A stretch of DNA of 64,000 bases from Candidatus Blautia intestinigallinarum (GTDB taxonomy: Bacteria > Bacillota > Clostridia > Lachnospirales > Lachnospiraceae): the NCBI GenBank assembly GCA_019112635.1, contig DXIX01000016.1:62001-126000 (forward strand), given 5' to 3'. Shown here piece after piece: positions 16,622 to 25,449 of this stretch; position 1 is the stretch's first letter, and each line of letters opens with the position of its first letter. Made by a program: the position numbers and the translations under genes. The notes under the pieces were generated by a model. It searched no databases. It had not been told where the DNA came from and saw only the letters and a program-made list of their open reading frames with translations.

Positions 16622-17353
16622 ATGAATGTCTGGTTGGAAACTCTGACCGGATTGATGAGAGATAATCTGTGGTTCGCACCGGTCCTGAGTCTGGCAGCAG
16701 GAGTCGTGACTTCCTTTACTCCCTGCTCTTTGTCCGCGGTTCCCATGATTCTGGCATATGTGGGTGCAGCGTCGAACAGCAGGAAGAAGGCACTGCGCCT
16801 TTCGCTGGTGATGGCTCTGGGAATGGCTGCCACCTTTGGAGTGTTTGGAAGCATTGCATCTGCCATCGGCCACGCCATGCACGATGTGGGGCGCTGGTGG
16901 CATGTGTTTCTGGGAATTTTGATGGTTGTCATGGCTTTGCAGGTATGGGGCGTGATTCATCTGATTCCGGGGGAGGAACATGACCACTCGGAATGTGAAG
17001 ATCCTCAGCACTGTGAACATCACAACAGAAAGCTGATCAGAGGAACCGGTTACAAGGGAGCCTTTTTCACGGGCGCTCTGGGCGGGCTGTTCGCGTCTCA
17101 CTGTGCGACGCCGGTAATGCTTGCTCTGCTTGCCATGGTGGTGGAATCCGGCCGTGGAATGTGGTGGGGAATCTTCCTTATGATTCTGTACGCATTGGGA
17201 CACAGTATCCTGCTGGTTGCCGCGGGAACCAGCTATGGAGCTGTGGAGGAGATCATGAACCGCCCGGGCTCCCGCAGGGTTGGAAAAGTTCTCCGGACGA
17301 TAGTGGGAGTTTTGATCTTTGCCATCGGTATTGGAATGTTTTTTGTGGAGTAG
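16622..17353 (+). CDS. CcdA/DsbD-like thiol-redox membrane protein with His-rich loop
   Basis: A 243-residue membrane protein with about six helices. The CcdA core shows two pseudo-repeated cysteine motifs, TPCSLSAVP (Cys35) and SHCATPVM, which carry electrons across the membrane in CcdA/DsbD proteins. Between the halves sits a loop rich in His, Cys and acidic residues (EEHDHSECEDPQHCEHHN, about 138-156), which could bind metal ions. No thioredoxin-like or cytochrome c gene is nearby, so the client is unknown. An Rrf2 regulator follows with its own promoter. The start has GGAG 7 nt upstream of ATG. A TauE/heavy-metal-transport relative is the alternative reading. Confidence 0.75.
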   Translation: MNVWLETLTGLMRDNLWFAPVLSLAAGVVTSFTPCSLSAVPMILAYVGAASNSRKKALRLSLVMALGMAATFGVFGSIASAIGHAMHDVGRWWHVFLGILMVVMALQVWGVIHLIPGEEHDHSECEDPQHCEHHNRKLIRGTGYKGAFFTGALGGLFASHCATPVMLALLAMVVESGRGMWWGIFLMILYALGHSILLVAAGTSYGAVEEIMNRPGSRRVGKVLRTIVGVLIFAIGIGMFFVE

Positions 17354-17363
17354 GAATTTCGGG

Positions 17364-17392
17364 TTGCATATTCTGCTCTAAATTGGTATAAT
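17364..17392 (+). promoter_or_regulatory. Promoter of the Rrf2 regulator
   Basis: TTGCAT (17364-17369), a 17-bp spacer and TATAAT (17387-17392). A start near 17399 gives a leader of about 64 nt with no clear structure. Confidence 0.7.
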
Positions 17393-17462
17393 TTTTAAAT
17401 GAAATGACAAAAGAGGTACAGCGGCCTTAGGAATTTTGAGTTATTACAAGTAGGAGGCTTCT

Positions 17463-17891
17463 ATGTTAATTACAAGAGAGTGTGATTATGCTGTGAGAGT
17501 GATTCGCGCATTGTCAGATGAGGATCGGCTGAGTGTGAATGACATCTGCGAGCGTGAGGAAATCACAGCACCATTTGCCTATAAAATTTTGAAAAAACTC
17601 CAGAAAGCCAAGATCGTCCGGGGTTATCGGGGAGTACACGGCGGCTATTCCCTGAAGAAGAGTACTTCGGAGCTGACTCTGCTGGACGTATATCTTGCAA
17701 TTGATTCCGGAATGTATATTATTGAGTGTATGAATCCCAAGAAGAAGTGCTGCAGAGATGAGAAGATGGAAGGCGGATGTGAGGTGCATCAGGAACTGGC
17801 CAGAATTCAGTGTAATCTTCAGCACATGCTCAGCGAGAAGACGCTTCAGGAAATCCTCGGTGTGAGAGAGGCGGCACAGATCACAAAATAA
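17463..17891 (+). CDS. Rrf2 family transcriptional regulator with Cys cluster
   Basis: A 142-residue regulator with an N-terminal winged helix (ITRECDYAVRVIRALS and VRGYRGVHGGYSL wing motif) and a Cys-rich segment near residue 89 (Cys89, Cys96, Cys97, Cys106). Rrf2 proteins such as IscR and NsrR use three such cysteines to hold an Fe-S cluster and sense iron, NO or redox state. The four cysteines here make cluster binding likely but do not tell the type. Its target is not given by the sequence; the upstream CcdA-like redox protein is the obvious candidate. Start ATG after TAGGAGG. A strong terminator follows. Confidence 0.88.
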   Translation: MLITRECDYAVRVIRALSDEDRLSVNDICEREEITAPFAYKILKKLQKAKIVRGYRGVHGGYSLKKSTSELTLLDVYLAIDSGMYIIECMNPKKKCCRDEKMEGGCEVHQELARIQCNLQHMLSEKTLQEILGVREAAQITK

Positions 17892-17910
17892 GATGGAAAA
17901 TATTGGAGAA

Positions 17911-17944
17911 AATCCCTGTGATTAAAAAATCACAGGGATTTTTT
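17911..17944 (+). terminator. Terminator after the Rrf2 gene
   Basis: A perfect 12-bp stem AATCCCTGTGAT/ATCACAGGGATT with a 6-nt loop, followed by TTTT. Confidence 0.9.
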
Positions 17945-18085
17945 GCATGATGTCTGACAAAATTCCATAACTGTCACACGTTGAATTCAAAAATCGTGAA
18001 AAGATAAGAAAACTTAATTAAATAAAGAATAATAAAATAGAAATTTTTAATTTTAAGAAAAATTTAAAAAAACTTTAAAGATTTC

Positions 18086-18114
18086 TTGACAATTAATAGA
18101 AAATCCGATATAGT
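18086..18114 (+). promoter_or_regulatory. Strong promoter of pyc
   Basis: TTGACA (18086-18091), a 17-bp spacer and TATAGT (18109-18114). The expected start near 18121 leaves AGGAGG almost at the 5' end, so the leader is only about 25 nt. The 17950-18085 stretch before it is AT-rich without other features. Confidence 0.8.
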
Positions 18115-18148
18115 AGTAAAAATTACTTAGGAGGTGTATGGAGAAGGT

Positions 18149-21100
18149 ATGAAAAAATTTAAGAGAATCTTAGTTGCGAACCGGGGGGAAATCGCACTGA
18201 GAGTAATCAGAGCTTGCAAAGAGTTGGGGATCCGGTCGGTAGCCATCTACTCGGAGGAGGATAAGAATGCTTTATTCCGCACGAAGGCAGACGAGTCCTA
18301 CCAGATCGGCAAAGGAAAATCGCCTTTGGAGGCGTATCTGGGGATTTCACAGATCATTGAGCTGGCAAAGGCGAAGAGTGTGGATGCCATTCATCCGGGA
18401 TATGGATTCCTGTCTGAGAACCGGGATTTCGCGAAACAGTGTGAGGAGGCAGGAATTACATTCATCGGTCCAAGTGCCGAGATGATGGGGCAGGTAGGCG
18501 ATAAGATTCAGTCCAAGTTGGTGGCCCACAGAGCGGGAGTTGCCACTGTGCCTGGAGTGGATGAGGCGATCCGCAGTGAGAAGGATGCCATTGAGTTTGC
18601 CAGATTCTGCGGCTATCCGGTCATGCTGAAAGCTTCTGCCGGAGGCGGCGGACGAGGTATGAGAATCGTGCGGGATGAGAAGGATCTGATCTCGGAGTTC
18701 AACAATGCCCAGAGTGAAGCCAGGAAAGCTTTTGGTGTGGATGACATTTTTATTGAGAAATACATAGAGAATCCAAAACACATTGAAGTGCAGGTCCTGG
18801 GAGACGAATATGGCAATCTGGTTCACCTTTATGAGCGGGATTGCTCCGTGCAGAGAAGACATCAGAAAGTGATTGAGTTCACTCCCTCACAGGTACTGAC
18901 GGAAGAACAGAGACAGAAGATTTGTGAAGATGCTTTAAAAATTGCCAGGGAAGTTCATTATAAGAGTGCCGGCACAGTGGAATTTCTGTTGGATAGTAAC
19001 GGAAACCATTATTTTATCGAGATGAATACCAGAATTCAGGTGGAACATACGGTCACAGAGATGGTGACAGGAATTGACCTGGTTCAGGCACAGATTCTGG
19101 TGGCGGAGGGATATCCCCTGGCCTCAAAGGAAATCGGAATCCGCTCCCAGGAAGATATTTCCATGAGGGGCGCGGCTATTCAGTGCAGAATCACGACGGA
19201 AGATCCGGTCAATGGTTTCGCGCCGGATACCGGAAAAATTGATGTGTACCGCAGCGCCTCCGGATTTGGAATCCGTCTGGACGGAGATTCCGGTTTTACA
19301 GGTTCTGAGATATCACCATATTACGACAGCCTTCTGGTGAAGGTGACTTCCTGGGGGCGTACCTTTGAGGATGCCAGAAGAAAGGCTTTCCGTGCTCTCT
19401 CGGAGACCGTGATTGAAGGCGTGAAGACGAATATCCGTTTCCTTCAGAACGTGATTAATCATCCGATTTTTGCGGAAGGAAAATGTGATACGAATTTCAT
19501 CGGCAATCATCCGGAACTGATGCACATCAATCAGGGAGAGACGGCGGAGCTTCGGGTTTTGAAATTCCTTGGCAACAAATATGTCAATGAGATAAAGGGA
19601 AACAAACCGCAGTTTGACGTGCCTGCTTTTTCGAGAATTAAGGAAGAGGAAATTCAGAAATTAAGCGGAACCCGTCAGCTTCTGCAGCAGATGGGACCGG
19701 AGAAATTCTCCCAGTGGATCCTGGATCAGAAGAAACTGCTGATCACAGATACCACCATGAGAGATGCGCATCAGTCGCTGATGGCTACAAGGATGCGTAC
19801 GATTGATATGGAAAAGATTGCGCCGGCGGTAGCTTTATATGGAAAGGATCTTTTCTCACTGGAGATGTGGGGCGGGGCAACTTTTGATGTGGCTTACCGT
19901 TTCCTTGGAGAATCTCCCTGGGAGAGACTGGCTACCCTGCGGGAGAAGATTCCGAACATTCTGTTCCAGATGTTATTCCGGGGCGCGAATGCTGTGGGAT
20001 ACAAAAATTATCCGGACAATGTGATCCGTGAATTTATCAAAGAGTCTGCTCAGGCGGGAATTGATGTCTTCCGTGTATTTGACTCTCTGAACTGGGTGCA
20101 GGGAATGGAGATTGCCTTGGATGAAGTGCTGAATCAGGGAAAGGTTGCGGAAGCCTGCATCTGTTATACGGGTGATATTTTGGATGAATCCAGAGAAAAA
20201 TATAATCTGAAGTATTATGTGAATCTGGCAAAGGAGCTGGAACACAGAGGAGCACACGTGTTGGCGATCAAGGATATGTCCAGTCTGCTGAAACCATTGG
20301 CAGCTCATAAACTGATCACAGCGCTGAAACAGGAGATTGGTATTCCGGTACATCTGCACACTCATGACACCAGCGGCAATGGCGGAGCAACTTTGATGAT
20401 GGCCGCCATGGCAGGGGTGGATATTGTGGATGCGGCCTTCAGCAGCATGGCGGGGCTGACCAGCCAGCCGTCTCTGAATTCACTGGTGGCGGCTCTGGAG
20501 AATTCCGAGCGGGATACCGGACTTCCTCTGGAAGGGCTGGATGAGATTTCTGCTTACTGGGAAGCTGTGCGTCCGGTATATAAGCAGTTTGAATCCGATC
20601 TCAAGACAGGCACTACGGAGATCTATTATTACGAGATGCCTGGCGGACAGTACTCCAACTTCAAATCTCAGGTGGAAAGCTTCGGACTGGGGCACCGTTT
20701 CCAGGAAGTGAAATCCATGTATAAGAAAGTGAATCTTATGTTGGGCGATATTGTGAAGGTGACGCCTTCTTCCAAGGTGGTGGGAGACCTGGCCATCTTC
20801 ATGGTGCAAAATGATCTGACTCCGGAAAATATCTGTGAAAAGGCGAAGACCATGGACTTCCCGGATTCTGTGGTATCTTATTTTGAGGGAATGATCGGGC
20901 AGCCTCAGGGAGGATTCCCGAAAGATCTTCAGAAGATTGTTCTGAAGGATAAAAAACCGATTACCTGCCGTCCGGGTGAACTGCTTCCGGCAGAAGACTT
21001 CCAGGCAATCAAGAAATATCTGGATGAGAAATTTGATATGGACGCAGACGGACAGCAGATCATGAGCTACTGCATGTATCCGAAGGTGTACGAGGATTAC

Positions 21101-21598
21101 CGGACCAAGCTGAAAAAGGAAGGAAACTTCCGGAAAATGGGAAGTGATGTATTCTTCCACGGAATCAACATCGATGAGACCTGTGGTGTGAAGATTGAGG
21201 AAGGAAAAGAGCTGATCGTCAAGCTGCTGGAAGTGAAGGCAGCCAACGAAGACGGCGAGAGAGAAGTGGTCTTCCAGGTGAACGGAAGCATTCGTTCTGT
21301 GATGATTCTGGACAAGACGGCCAACACGAAGGCCAGCAAGGAATCCATTCTTGTGGCGGATCCGGATAATGATCTGGAAGTGGGAGCGAATATCCCCGGA
21401 ACGATCAACAAGATTCTGGTAAAAGAGGGTGACGAAGTGTCAGCCGGACAGCCGGTGGCAGTGATTGAGGCCATGAAAATGGAGAGCAATATTCTGGCCA
21501 AGATTGACGGTGTGGTGGATAAGATCTTTATCAAAGAGGGAGATCAGCTCATCGCCAATCAGCTGGTAGCCAAGATGAAAGAGGATAAGCAGGAGTGA
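18149..21598 (+). CDS. pyc: Pyruvate carboxylase
   Basis: Carboxylates pyruvate to oxaloacetate using biotin, bicarbonate and ATP: the anaplerotic step feeding citrate synthase and aspartate. About 1149 residues, the full single-chain form. The biotin carboxylase domain (1 to about 450) begins KRILVANRGEIALRVIRA and has the ATP-grasp loop ASAGGGGRGM. The carboxyltransferase barrel (about 530-800) has LLITDTTMRDAHQSL and the metal-binding HLHTHDTSGNG. The C-terminal biotinyl domain has EAMKMES with the biotinylated Lys. I prefer ATG 18149 by homology; GTG 18134 overlaps the AGGAGG site itself and is unlikely. Confidence 0.97.
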   Translation: MKKFKRILVANRGEIALRVIRACKELGIRSVAIYSEEDKNALFRTKADESYQIGKGKSPLEAYLGISQIIELAKAKSVDAIHPGYGFLSENRDFAKQCEEAGITFIGPSAEMMGQVGDKIQSKLVAHRAGVATVPGVDEAIRSEKDAIEFARFCGYPVMLKASAGGGGRGMRIVRDEKDLISEFNNAQSEARKAFGVDDIFIEKYIENPKHIEVQVLGDEYGNLVHLYERDCSVQRRHQKVIEFTPSQVLTEEQRQKICEDALKIAREVHYKSAGTVEFLLDSNGNHYFIEMNTRIQVEHTVTEMVTGIDLVQAQILVAEGYPLASKEIGIRSQEDISMRGAAIQCRITTEDPVNGFAPDTGKIDVYRSASGFGIRLDGDSGFTGSEISPYYDSLLVKVTSWGRTFEDARRKAFRALSETVIEGVKTNIRFLQNVINHPIFAEGKCDTNFIGNHPELMHINQGETAELRVLKFLGNKYVNEIKGNKPQFDVPAFSRIKEEEIQKLSGTRQLLQQMGPEKFSQWILDQKKLLITDTTMRDAHQSLMATRMRTIDMEKIAPAVALYGKDLFSLEMWGGATFDVAYRFLGESPWERLATLREKIPNILFQMLFRGANAVGYKNYPDNVIREFIKESAQAGIDVFRVFDSLNWVQGMEIALDEVLNQGKVAEACICYTGDILDESREKYNLKYYVNLAKELEHRGAHVLAIKDMSSLLKPLAAHKLITALKQEIGIPVHLHTHDTSGNGGATLMMAAMAGVDIVDAAFSSMAGLTSQPSLNSLVAALENSERDTGLPLEGLDEISAYWEAVRPVYKQFESDLKTGTTEIYYYEMPGGQYSNFKSQVESFGLGHRFQEVKSMYKKVNLMLGDIVKVTPSSKVVGDLAIFMVQNDLTPENICEKAKTMDFPDSVVSYFEGMIGQPQGGFPKDLQKIVLKDKKPITCRPGELLPAEDFQAIKKYLDEKFDMDADGQQIMSYCMYPKVYEDYRTKLKKEGNFRKMGSDVFFHGINIDETCGVKIEEGKELIVKLLEVKAANEDGEREVVFQVNGSIRSVMILDKTANTKASKESILVADPDNDLEVGANIPGTINKILVKEGDEVSAGQPVAVIEAMKMESNILAKIDGVVDKIFIKEGDQLIANQLVAKMKEDKQE

Positions 21599-21638
21599 TT
21601 TTGTATAAGATTATGTACAGAAAAACCGGGAAAGTGGA

Positions 21639-21667
21639 TAGACGAGGTTTTCATTTTGTGCTATAAT
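21639..21667 (+). promoter_or_regulatory. Extended -10 promoter of PFOR
   Basis: TGC-TATAAT (TATAAT at 21662-21667) is an extended -10, with TAGACG at 21639-21644 as a partial -35 at 17 bp. The predicted leader is about 104 nt. Confidence 0.65.
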
Positions 21668-21698
21668 AAACACTGGATTTTAGAAGGACAGTTACCTT

Positions 21699-21725
21699 AT
21701 GCTGGCAGAAAAAAACTGCCAGCAT
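21699..21725 (+). promoter_or_regulatory. Perfect 10-bp stem with A7 loop in the PFOR leader
   Basis: ATGCTGGCAG (21699-21708) and CTGCCAGCAT (21716-21725) are exact complements around seven A. It is not followed by U residues, so it is not a terminator. Its place in the leader, 53 bp before the start codon, suggests mRNA stabilisation or protein binding. Confidence 0.55.
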
Positions 21726-21777
21726 CAGGCATGTCTGACACTCATTATCATAAAATCTTTCAAGGAGGAAAAGAACA

Positions 21778-24700
21778 ATGGCAAGAAAGATGAAAACCAT
21801 GGATGGAAACCATGCTGCCGCTCATGCGTCATATGCGTTTTCTGATGTAGCAGCAATCTATCCGATCACCCCTTCCTCTGTAATGGCTGAAGCTACAGAT
21901 GAATGGGCGACACAGGGACGAAAAAACATTTTCGGACGTGAAGTACAGGTTACAGAAATGCAGTCTGAGGCAGGCGCTGCAGGTGCAGTACACGGTTCAC
22001 TGGCAGCTGGTGCTCTGACTACTACTTATACAGCATCCCAGGGTCTGCTGCTGATGATCCCGAACTTGTATAAAATCGCAGGTGAGCAGCTTCCGGGAGT
22101 ATTCAACGTTTCCGCGCGTGCGGTTGCAAGCCACGCACTGTCAATCTTCGGCGATCACTCTGACGTAATGGCATGCCGTCAGACAGGATGCGCAATGCTT
22201 TGTGAGTCCAGTGTACAGGAGGTCATGGACCTGACACCGGTAGCTCATCTTGCAGCAATCAAAGGAAAAGTTCCGTTTATCAACTTCTTTGATGGATTCC
22301 GTACTTCTCATGAGCTTCAGAAAATCGAGACATGGGATTACGAAGATCTGAAAGACATGGCTGACATGGATGCCATCCAGGCTTTCCGTGATCATGCTCT
22401 GAATCCAAACCATCCGTGTCAGAGAGGTTCCGCTCAGAACCCGGATATTTTCTTCCAGGCAAGAGAGGCATGTAACCCATACTACGAAGCTCTTCCGGCT
22501 ATCGTACAAGAGTACATGGACAAAGTAAATGAGAAAATCGGAACAGACTATAAATTATTCAACTACTACGGAGCTGCTGACGCAGATCATGTCATCATCG
22601 CTATGGGATCTGTAAATGATACCATCGAGGAGACCATTGATTACCTGACAGCAGCAGGAAAGAAAGTCGGCGTTGTAAAAGTACGTCTGTACAGACCATT
22701 CGTTGCAGACGCTCTGGTAGCTGCTATTCCTGAGACTGCAAAACAGATCACAGTATTAGACAGAACCAAAGAGCCAGGCGCACTGGGCGAGCCTCTGTAT
22801 CTGGATGTCGTGGCAGCTCTGAAAGGAACCAAATTCGACGCAGTTCCGATCTACTCCGGACGTTACGGACTGGGCTCCAAAGATACCACTCCTGCACAGA
22901 TCGTTGCTGTTTACAACAACACTGAGAAGAAGAAATTCACCATCGGTATCGTAGATGACGTTACCAATCTGTCACTGGAAGAGGGTGCTCCGCTGGTTAC
23001 TACTCCAGAGGGAACCATCAACTGTAAGTTCTGGGGTCTGGGCGCAGACGGTACAGTAGGTGCCAACAAGAACTCCATCAAGATCATCGGTGACAATACA
23101 GATATGTATGCACAGGCATACTTTGATTATGACTCCAAGAAATCCGGCGGTGTGACCATGTCTCACCTGCGTTTTGGAAAGAAACCGATCAAATCCACTT
23201 ACCTGATCCACAAGGCAAACTTTGTTGCCTGCCACAATCCTTCTTATGTGGACAAATACAACATGGTTCAGGAGCTGGTTGACGGCGGTACCTTCCTGCT
23301 GAACTGTTCCTGGGATATGGAAGGACTGGAGAAACACCTTCCGGGACAGGTGAAAGCATTCATCGCAAACCATGGAATCAAATTCTATGTGATCGACGGT
23401 ATCAAGATCGGTAAAGAGATCGGTCTTGGCGGACGTATCAACACCGTTCTGCAGTCCGCATTCTTCAAACTTGCCAACATCATTCCTGAGGAGCGTGCAA
23501 TCGAGCTGATGAAAGCAGCTGCAAAAGCTACTTACGGAAGAAAAGGTGACGCAATCGTACAGATGAACTACGATGCTATCGATGCAGGCGCAAAACAGGT
23601 TGTGGAAGTTCAGGTTCCTGAGAGCTGGAAGAACGCAGCTGATGAAGGTCTGAGCATGACTCACGCTGAGGAAGGACGTCAGGAAGTTATCGACTTCGTA
23701 AATAACGTACAGGCAAAAGTAAGCGCACAGGAAGGAAATTCTCTGCCGGTATCCGCATTCAAGGATTACGTAGATGGAACAACACCTTCCGGATCAGCAG
23801 CTTACGAGAAACGTGGTATCGCAGTGGATATCCCTGTATGGAATCCAGACAACTGTATCCAGTGTAACCGTTGTTCTTATGTATGTCCGCATGCAGCAAT
23901 CCGTCCAGTGGCTATGACTGCTGAGGAAGCAGCAAATGCACCGGAAGGCATGAAGACACTTAAGATGACTGGTATGGCTGATTATACATTCGGCATTGTT
24001 GTATCTGCATATGACTGTACCGGATGCGGATCTTGTGCAAATGTCTGCCCAGGCAAGAAAGGTGCAAAAGCACTGGCTATGGAGAACATGGAAGCAAACG
24101 CAGCCGCTCAGAAATACTTCGATTACGCAGTAAAACTGCCGCAGAAAGACGATGTTGTTGCAAAATTCAAAGAGACTACTGTAAAGGGAAGCCAGTTCAA
24201 ACAGCCGCTGCTTGAGTTCTCAGGCGCATGTGCAGGCTGTGGAGAGACTCCTTATGCAAAACTGATCACCCAGCTGTTCGGTGACAGAATGTATATTGCA
24301 AACGCTACAGGATGCTCCTCTATCTGGGGTAACTCTTCACCTTCCACACCTTACACCGTGAATGCAAAAGGCCAGGGTCCTGCATGGGATAACTCTCTGT
24401 TCGAGGACAACGCAGAGTTTGGTTATGGTATGCTGCTGGCTCAGAATGCAATCCGCGAGGGTCTGAAAGAGAAAGTAGAAGATGTAGTGGCAAACGGAAA
24501 CAACGAGGATGTGAAAGCTGCCGGACAGGAATGGCTGGATACCTATGGATGCGGCGCTACAAACGGAGCAGCTACCGATAAACTGATCGCTGCACTGGAA
24601 GCATGCGGATGCGACAAGGCAAAAGAAATCCTGGCACAGAAAGACTTCCTGAGCAAGAAATCTCAGTGGGTATTCGGTGGTGACGGATGGGCTTACGATA

Positions 24701-25320
24701 TCGGATTCGGCGGTGTTGACCACGTACTTGCAAGTGGAAAAGATATCAACATCATGGTATTCGATACCGAGGTTTATTCCAACACAGGCGGACAGTCTTC
24801 AAAGGCTACCCCGACCGGAGCAATCGCTCAGTTCGCTGCAGGCGGTAAAGAGACCAAGAAGAAAGACCTGGCAAGCATCGCTATGAGCTACGGCTATGTA
24901 TATGTTGCACAGATCTCCATGGGTGCTGACTTCAACCAGACTGTAAAAGCTCTGACTGAGGCTGAGGCATATCCGGGGCCATCTCTGATCATCGCTTATG
25001 CTCCATGTATCAACCATGGTATCAAGAAAGGTATGAGCAAAGCTCAGACTGAGGAACAGCTGGCTGTAGAGTGTGGATACTGGCATAACTTCCGCTACAA
25101 TCCAGCACTGGCTGCAGAAGGAAAAGCTGCATTCACACTGGATTCCAAAGAGCCGAGCGGAGATTACCAGGCATTCCTGGATGGAGAGGTTCGTTACAAT
25201 TCTCTGAAACGCTCCAATCCGGCAAAAGCAGAGAGACTGTTCGCACTCAACGAGTCTCAGGCAAAAGCAAGATATGCATACCTGAAGAAACTGATCACTC
25301 TGTACGGACCAGAGGAATAA
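21778..25320 (+). CDS. nifJ: Pyruvate:ferredoxin (flavodoxin) oxidoreductase, single-chain
   Basis: Oxidises pyruvate with CoA to acetyl-CoA, CO2 and reduced ferredoxin; the central energy step of anaerobic clostridia. 1180 residues, as expected for the homodimeric type. Visible parts in order: pyrimidine-binding domain YPITPSSVMAEATDEWA; CoA and middle domains; two-cluster ferredoxin domain (CIQCNRCSYVCPHA and CTGCGSCANVCPGKK, about 699-760); proximal cluster CAGCGETPYAKL and ATGCSSIWG; thiamine diphosphate domain GDGWAYDIGFGG...EVYSNTGGQSSK. Codon use shifts visibly from the neighbours (many GTA, AAA, GCA, CGT), as expected of a very highly expressed gene. Start ATG after AAGGAGG. Confidence 0.97.
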   Translation: MARKMKTMDGNHAAAHASYAFSDVAAIYPITPSSVMAEATDEWATQGRKNIFGREVQVTEMQSEAGAAGAVHGSLAAGALTTTYTASQGLLLMIPNLYKIAGEQLPGVFNVSARAVASHALSIFGDHSDVMACRQTGCAMLCESSVQEVMDLTPVAHLAAIKGKVPFINFFDGFRTSHELQKIETWDYEDLKDMADMDAIQAFRDHALNPNHPCQRGSAQNPDIFFQAREACNPYYEALPAIVQEYMDKVNEKIGTDYKLFNYYGAADADHVIIAMGSVNDTIEETIDYLTAAGKKVGVVKVRLYRPFVADALVAAIPETAKQITVLDRTKEPGALGEPLYLDVVAALKGTKFDAVPIYSGRYGLGSKDTTPAQIVAVYNNTEKKKFTIGIVDDVTNLSLEEGAPLVTTPEGTINCKFWGLGADGTVGANKNSIKIIGDNTDMYAQAYFDYDSKKSGGVTMSHLRFGKKPIKSTYLIHKANFVACHNPSYVDKYNMVQELVDGGTFLLNCSWDMEGLEKHLPGQVKAFIANHGIKFYVIDGIKIGKEIGLGGRINTVLQSAFFKLANIIPEERAIELMKAAAKATYGRKGDAIVQMNYDAIDAGAKQVVEVQVPESWKNAADEGLSMTHAEEGRQEVIDFVNNVQAKVSAQEGNSLPVSAFKDYVDGTTPSGSAAYEKRGIAVDIPVWNPDNCIQCNRCSYVCPHAAIRPVAMTAEEAANAPEGMKTLKMTGMADYTFGIVVSAYDCTGCGSCANVCPGKKGAKALAMENMEANAAAQKYFDYAVKLPQKDDVVAKFKETTVKGSQFKQPLLEFSGACAGCGETPYAKLITQLFGDRMYIANATGCSSIWGNSSPSTPYTVNAKGQGPAWDNSLFEDNAEFGYGMLLAQNAIREGLKEKVEDVVANGNNEDVKAAGQEWLDTYGCGATNGAATDKLIAALEACGCDKAKEILAQKDFLSKKSQWVFGGDGWAYDIGFGGVDHVLASGKDINIMVFDTEVYSNTGGQSSKATPTGAIAQFAAGGKETKKKDLASIAMSYGYVYVAQISMGADFNQTVKALTEAEAYPGPSLIIAYAPCINHGIKKGMSKAQTEEQLAVECGYWHNFRYNPALAAEGKAAFTLDSKEPSGDYQAFLDGEVRYNSLKRSNPAKAERLFALNESQAKARYAYLKKLITLYGPEE

Positions 25321-25380
25321 TTGACTCCTGTCAGATAAAAATAGATCTGCCGCAGAAGGCGGCTTATGTTCAAACGGAAA

Positions 25381-25430
25381 AAAGAGCCATTGTAAATCCG
25401 ACCAAGGTTGGAGGAGCAATGGCTCCTTTT
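25381..25430 (+). terminator. Terminator after PFOR
   Basis: GAGCCATTG (25384-25392) and CAATGGCTC (25417-25425) enclose a second stem TCCGACC/GGTTGGA. TTTT follows. Confidence 0.85.
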
Positions 25431-25449
25431 GTAAGAAAGAGGGACGCAA

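Noticed and set aside
18134-18148. GTG as start of pyc
   Set aside because: It overlaps the AGGAGG ribosome site; ATG 18149 matches the family N-terminus.
21640-21680. Rex-type redox operator at the PFOR promoter
   Set aside because: TTTTGTGCTATAATAAACAC only loosely resembles the inverted repeat; half-sites do not mirror each other.
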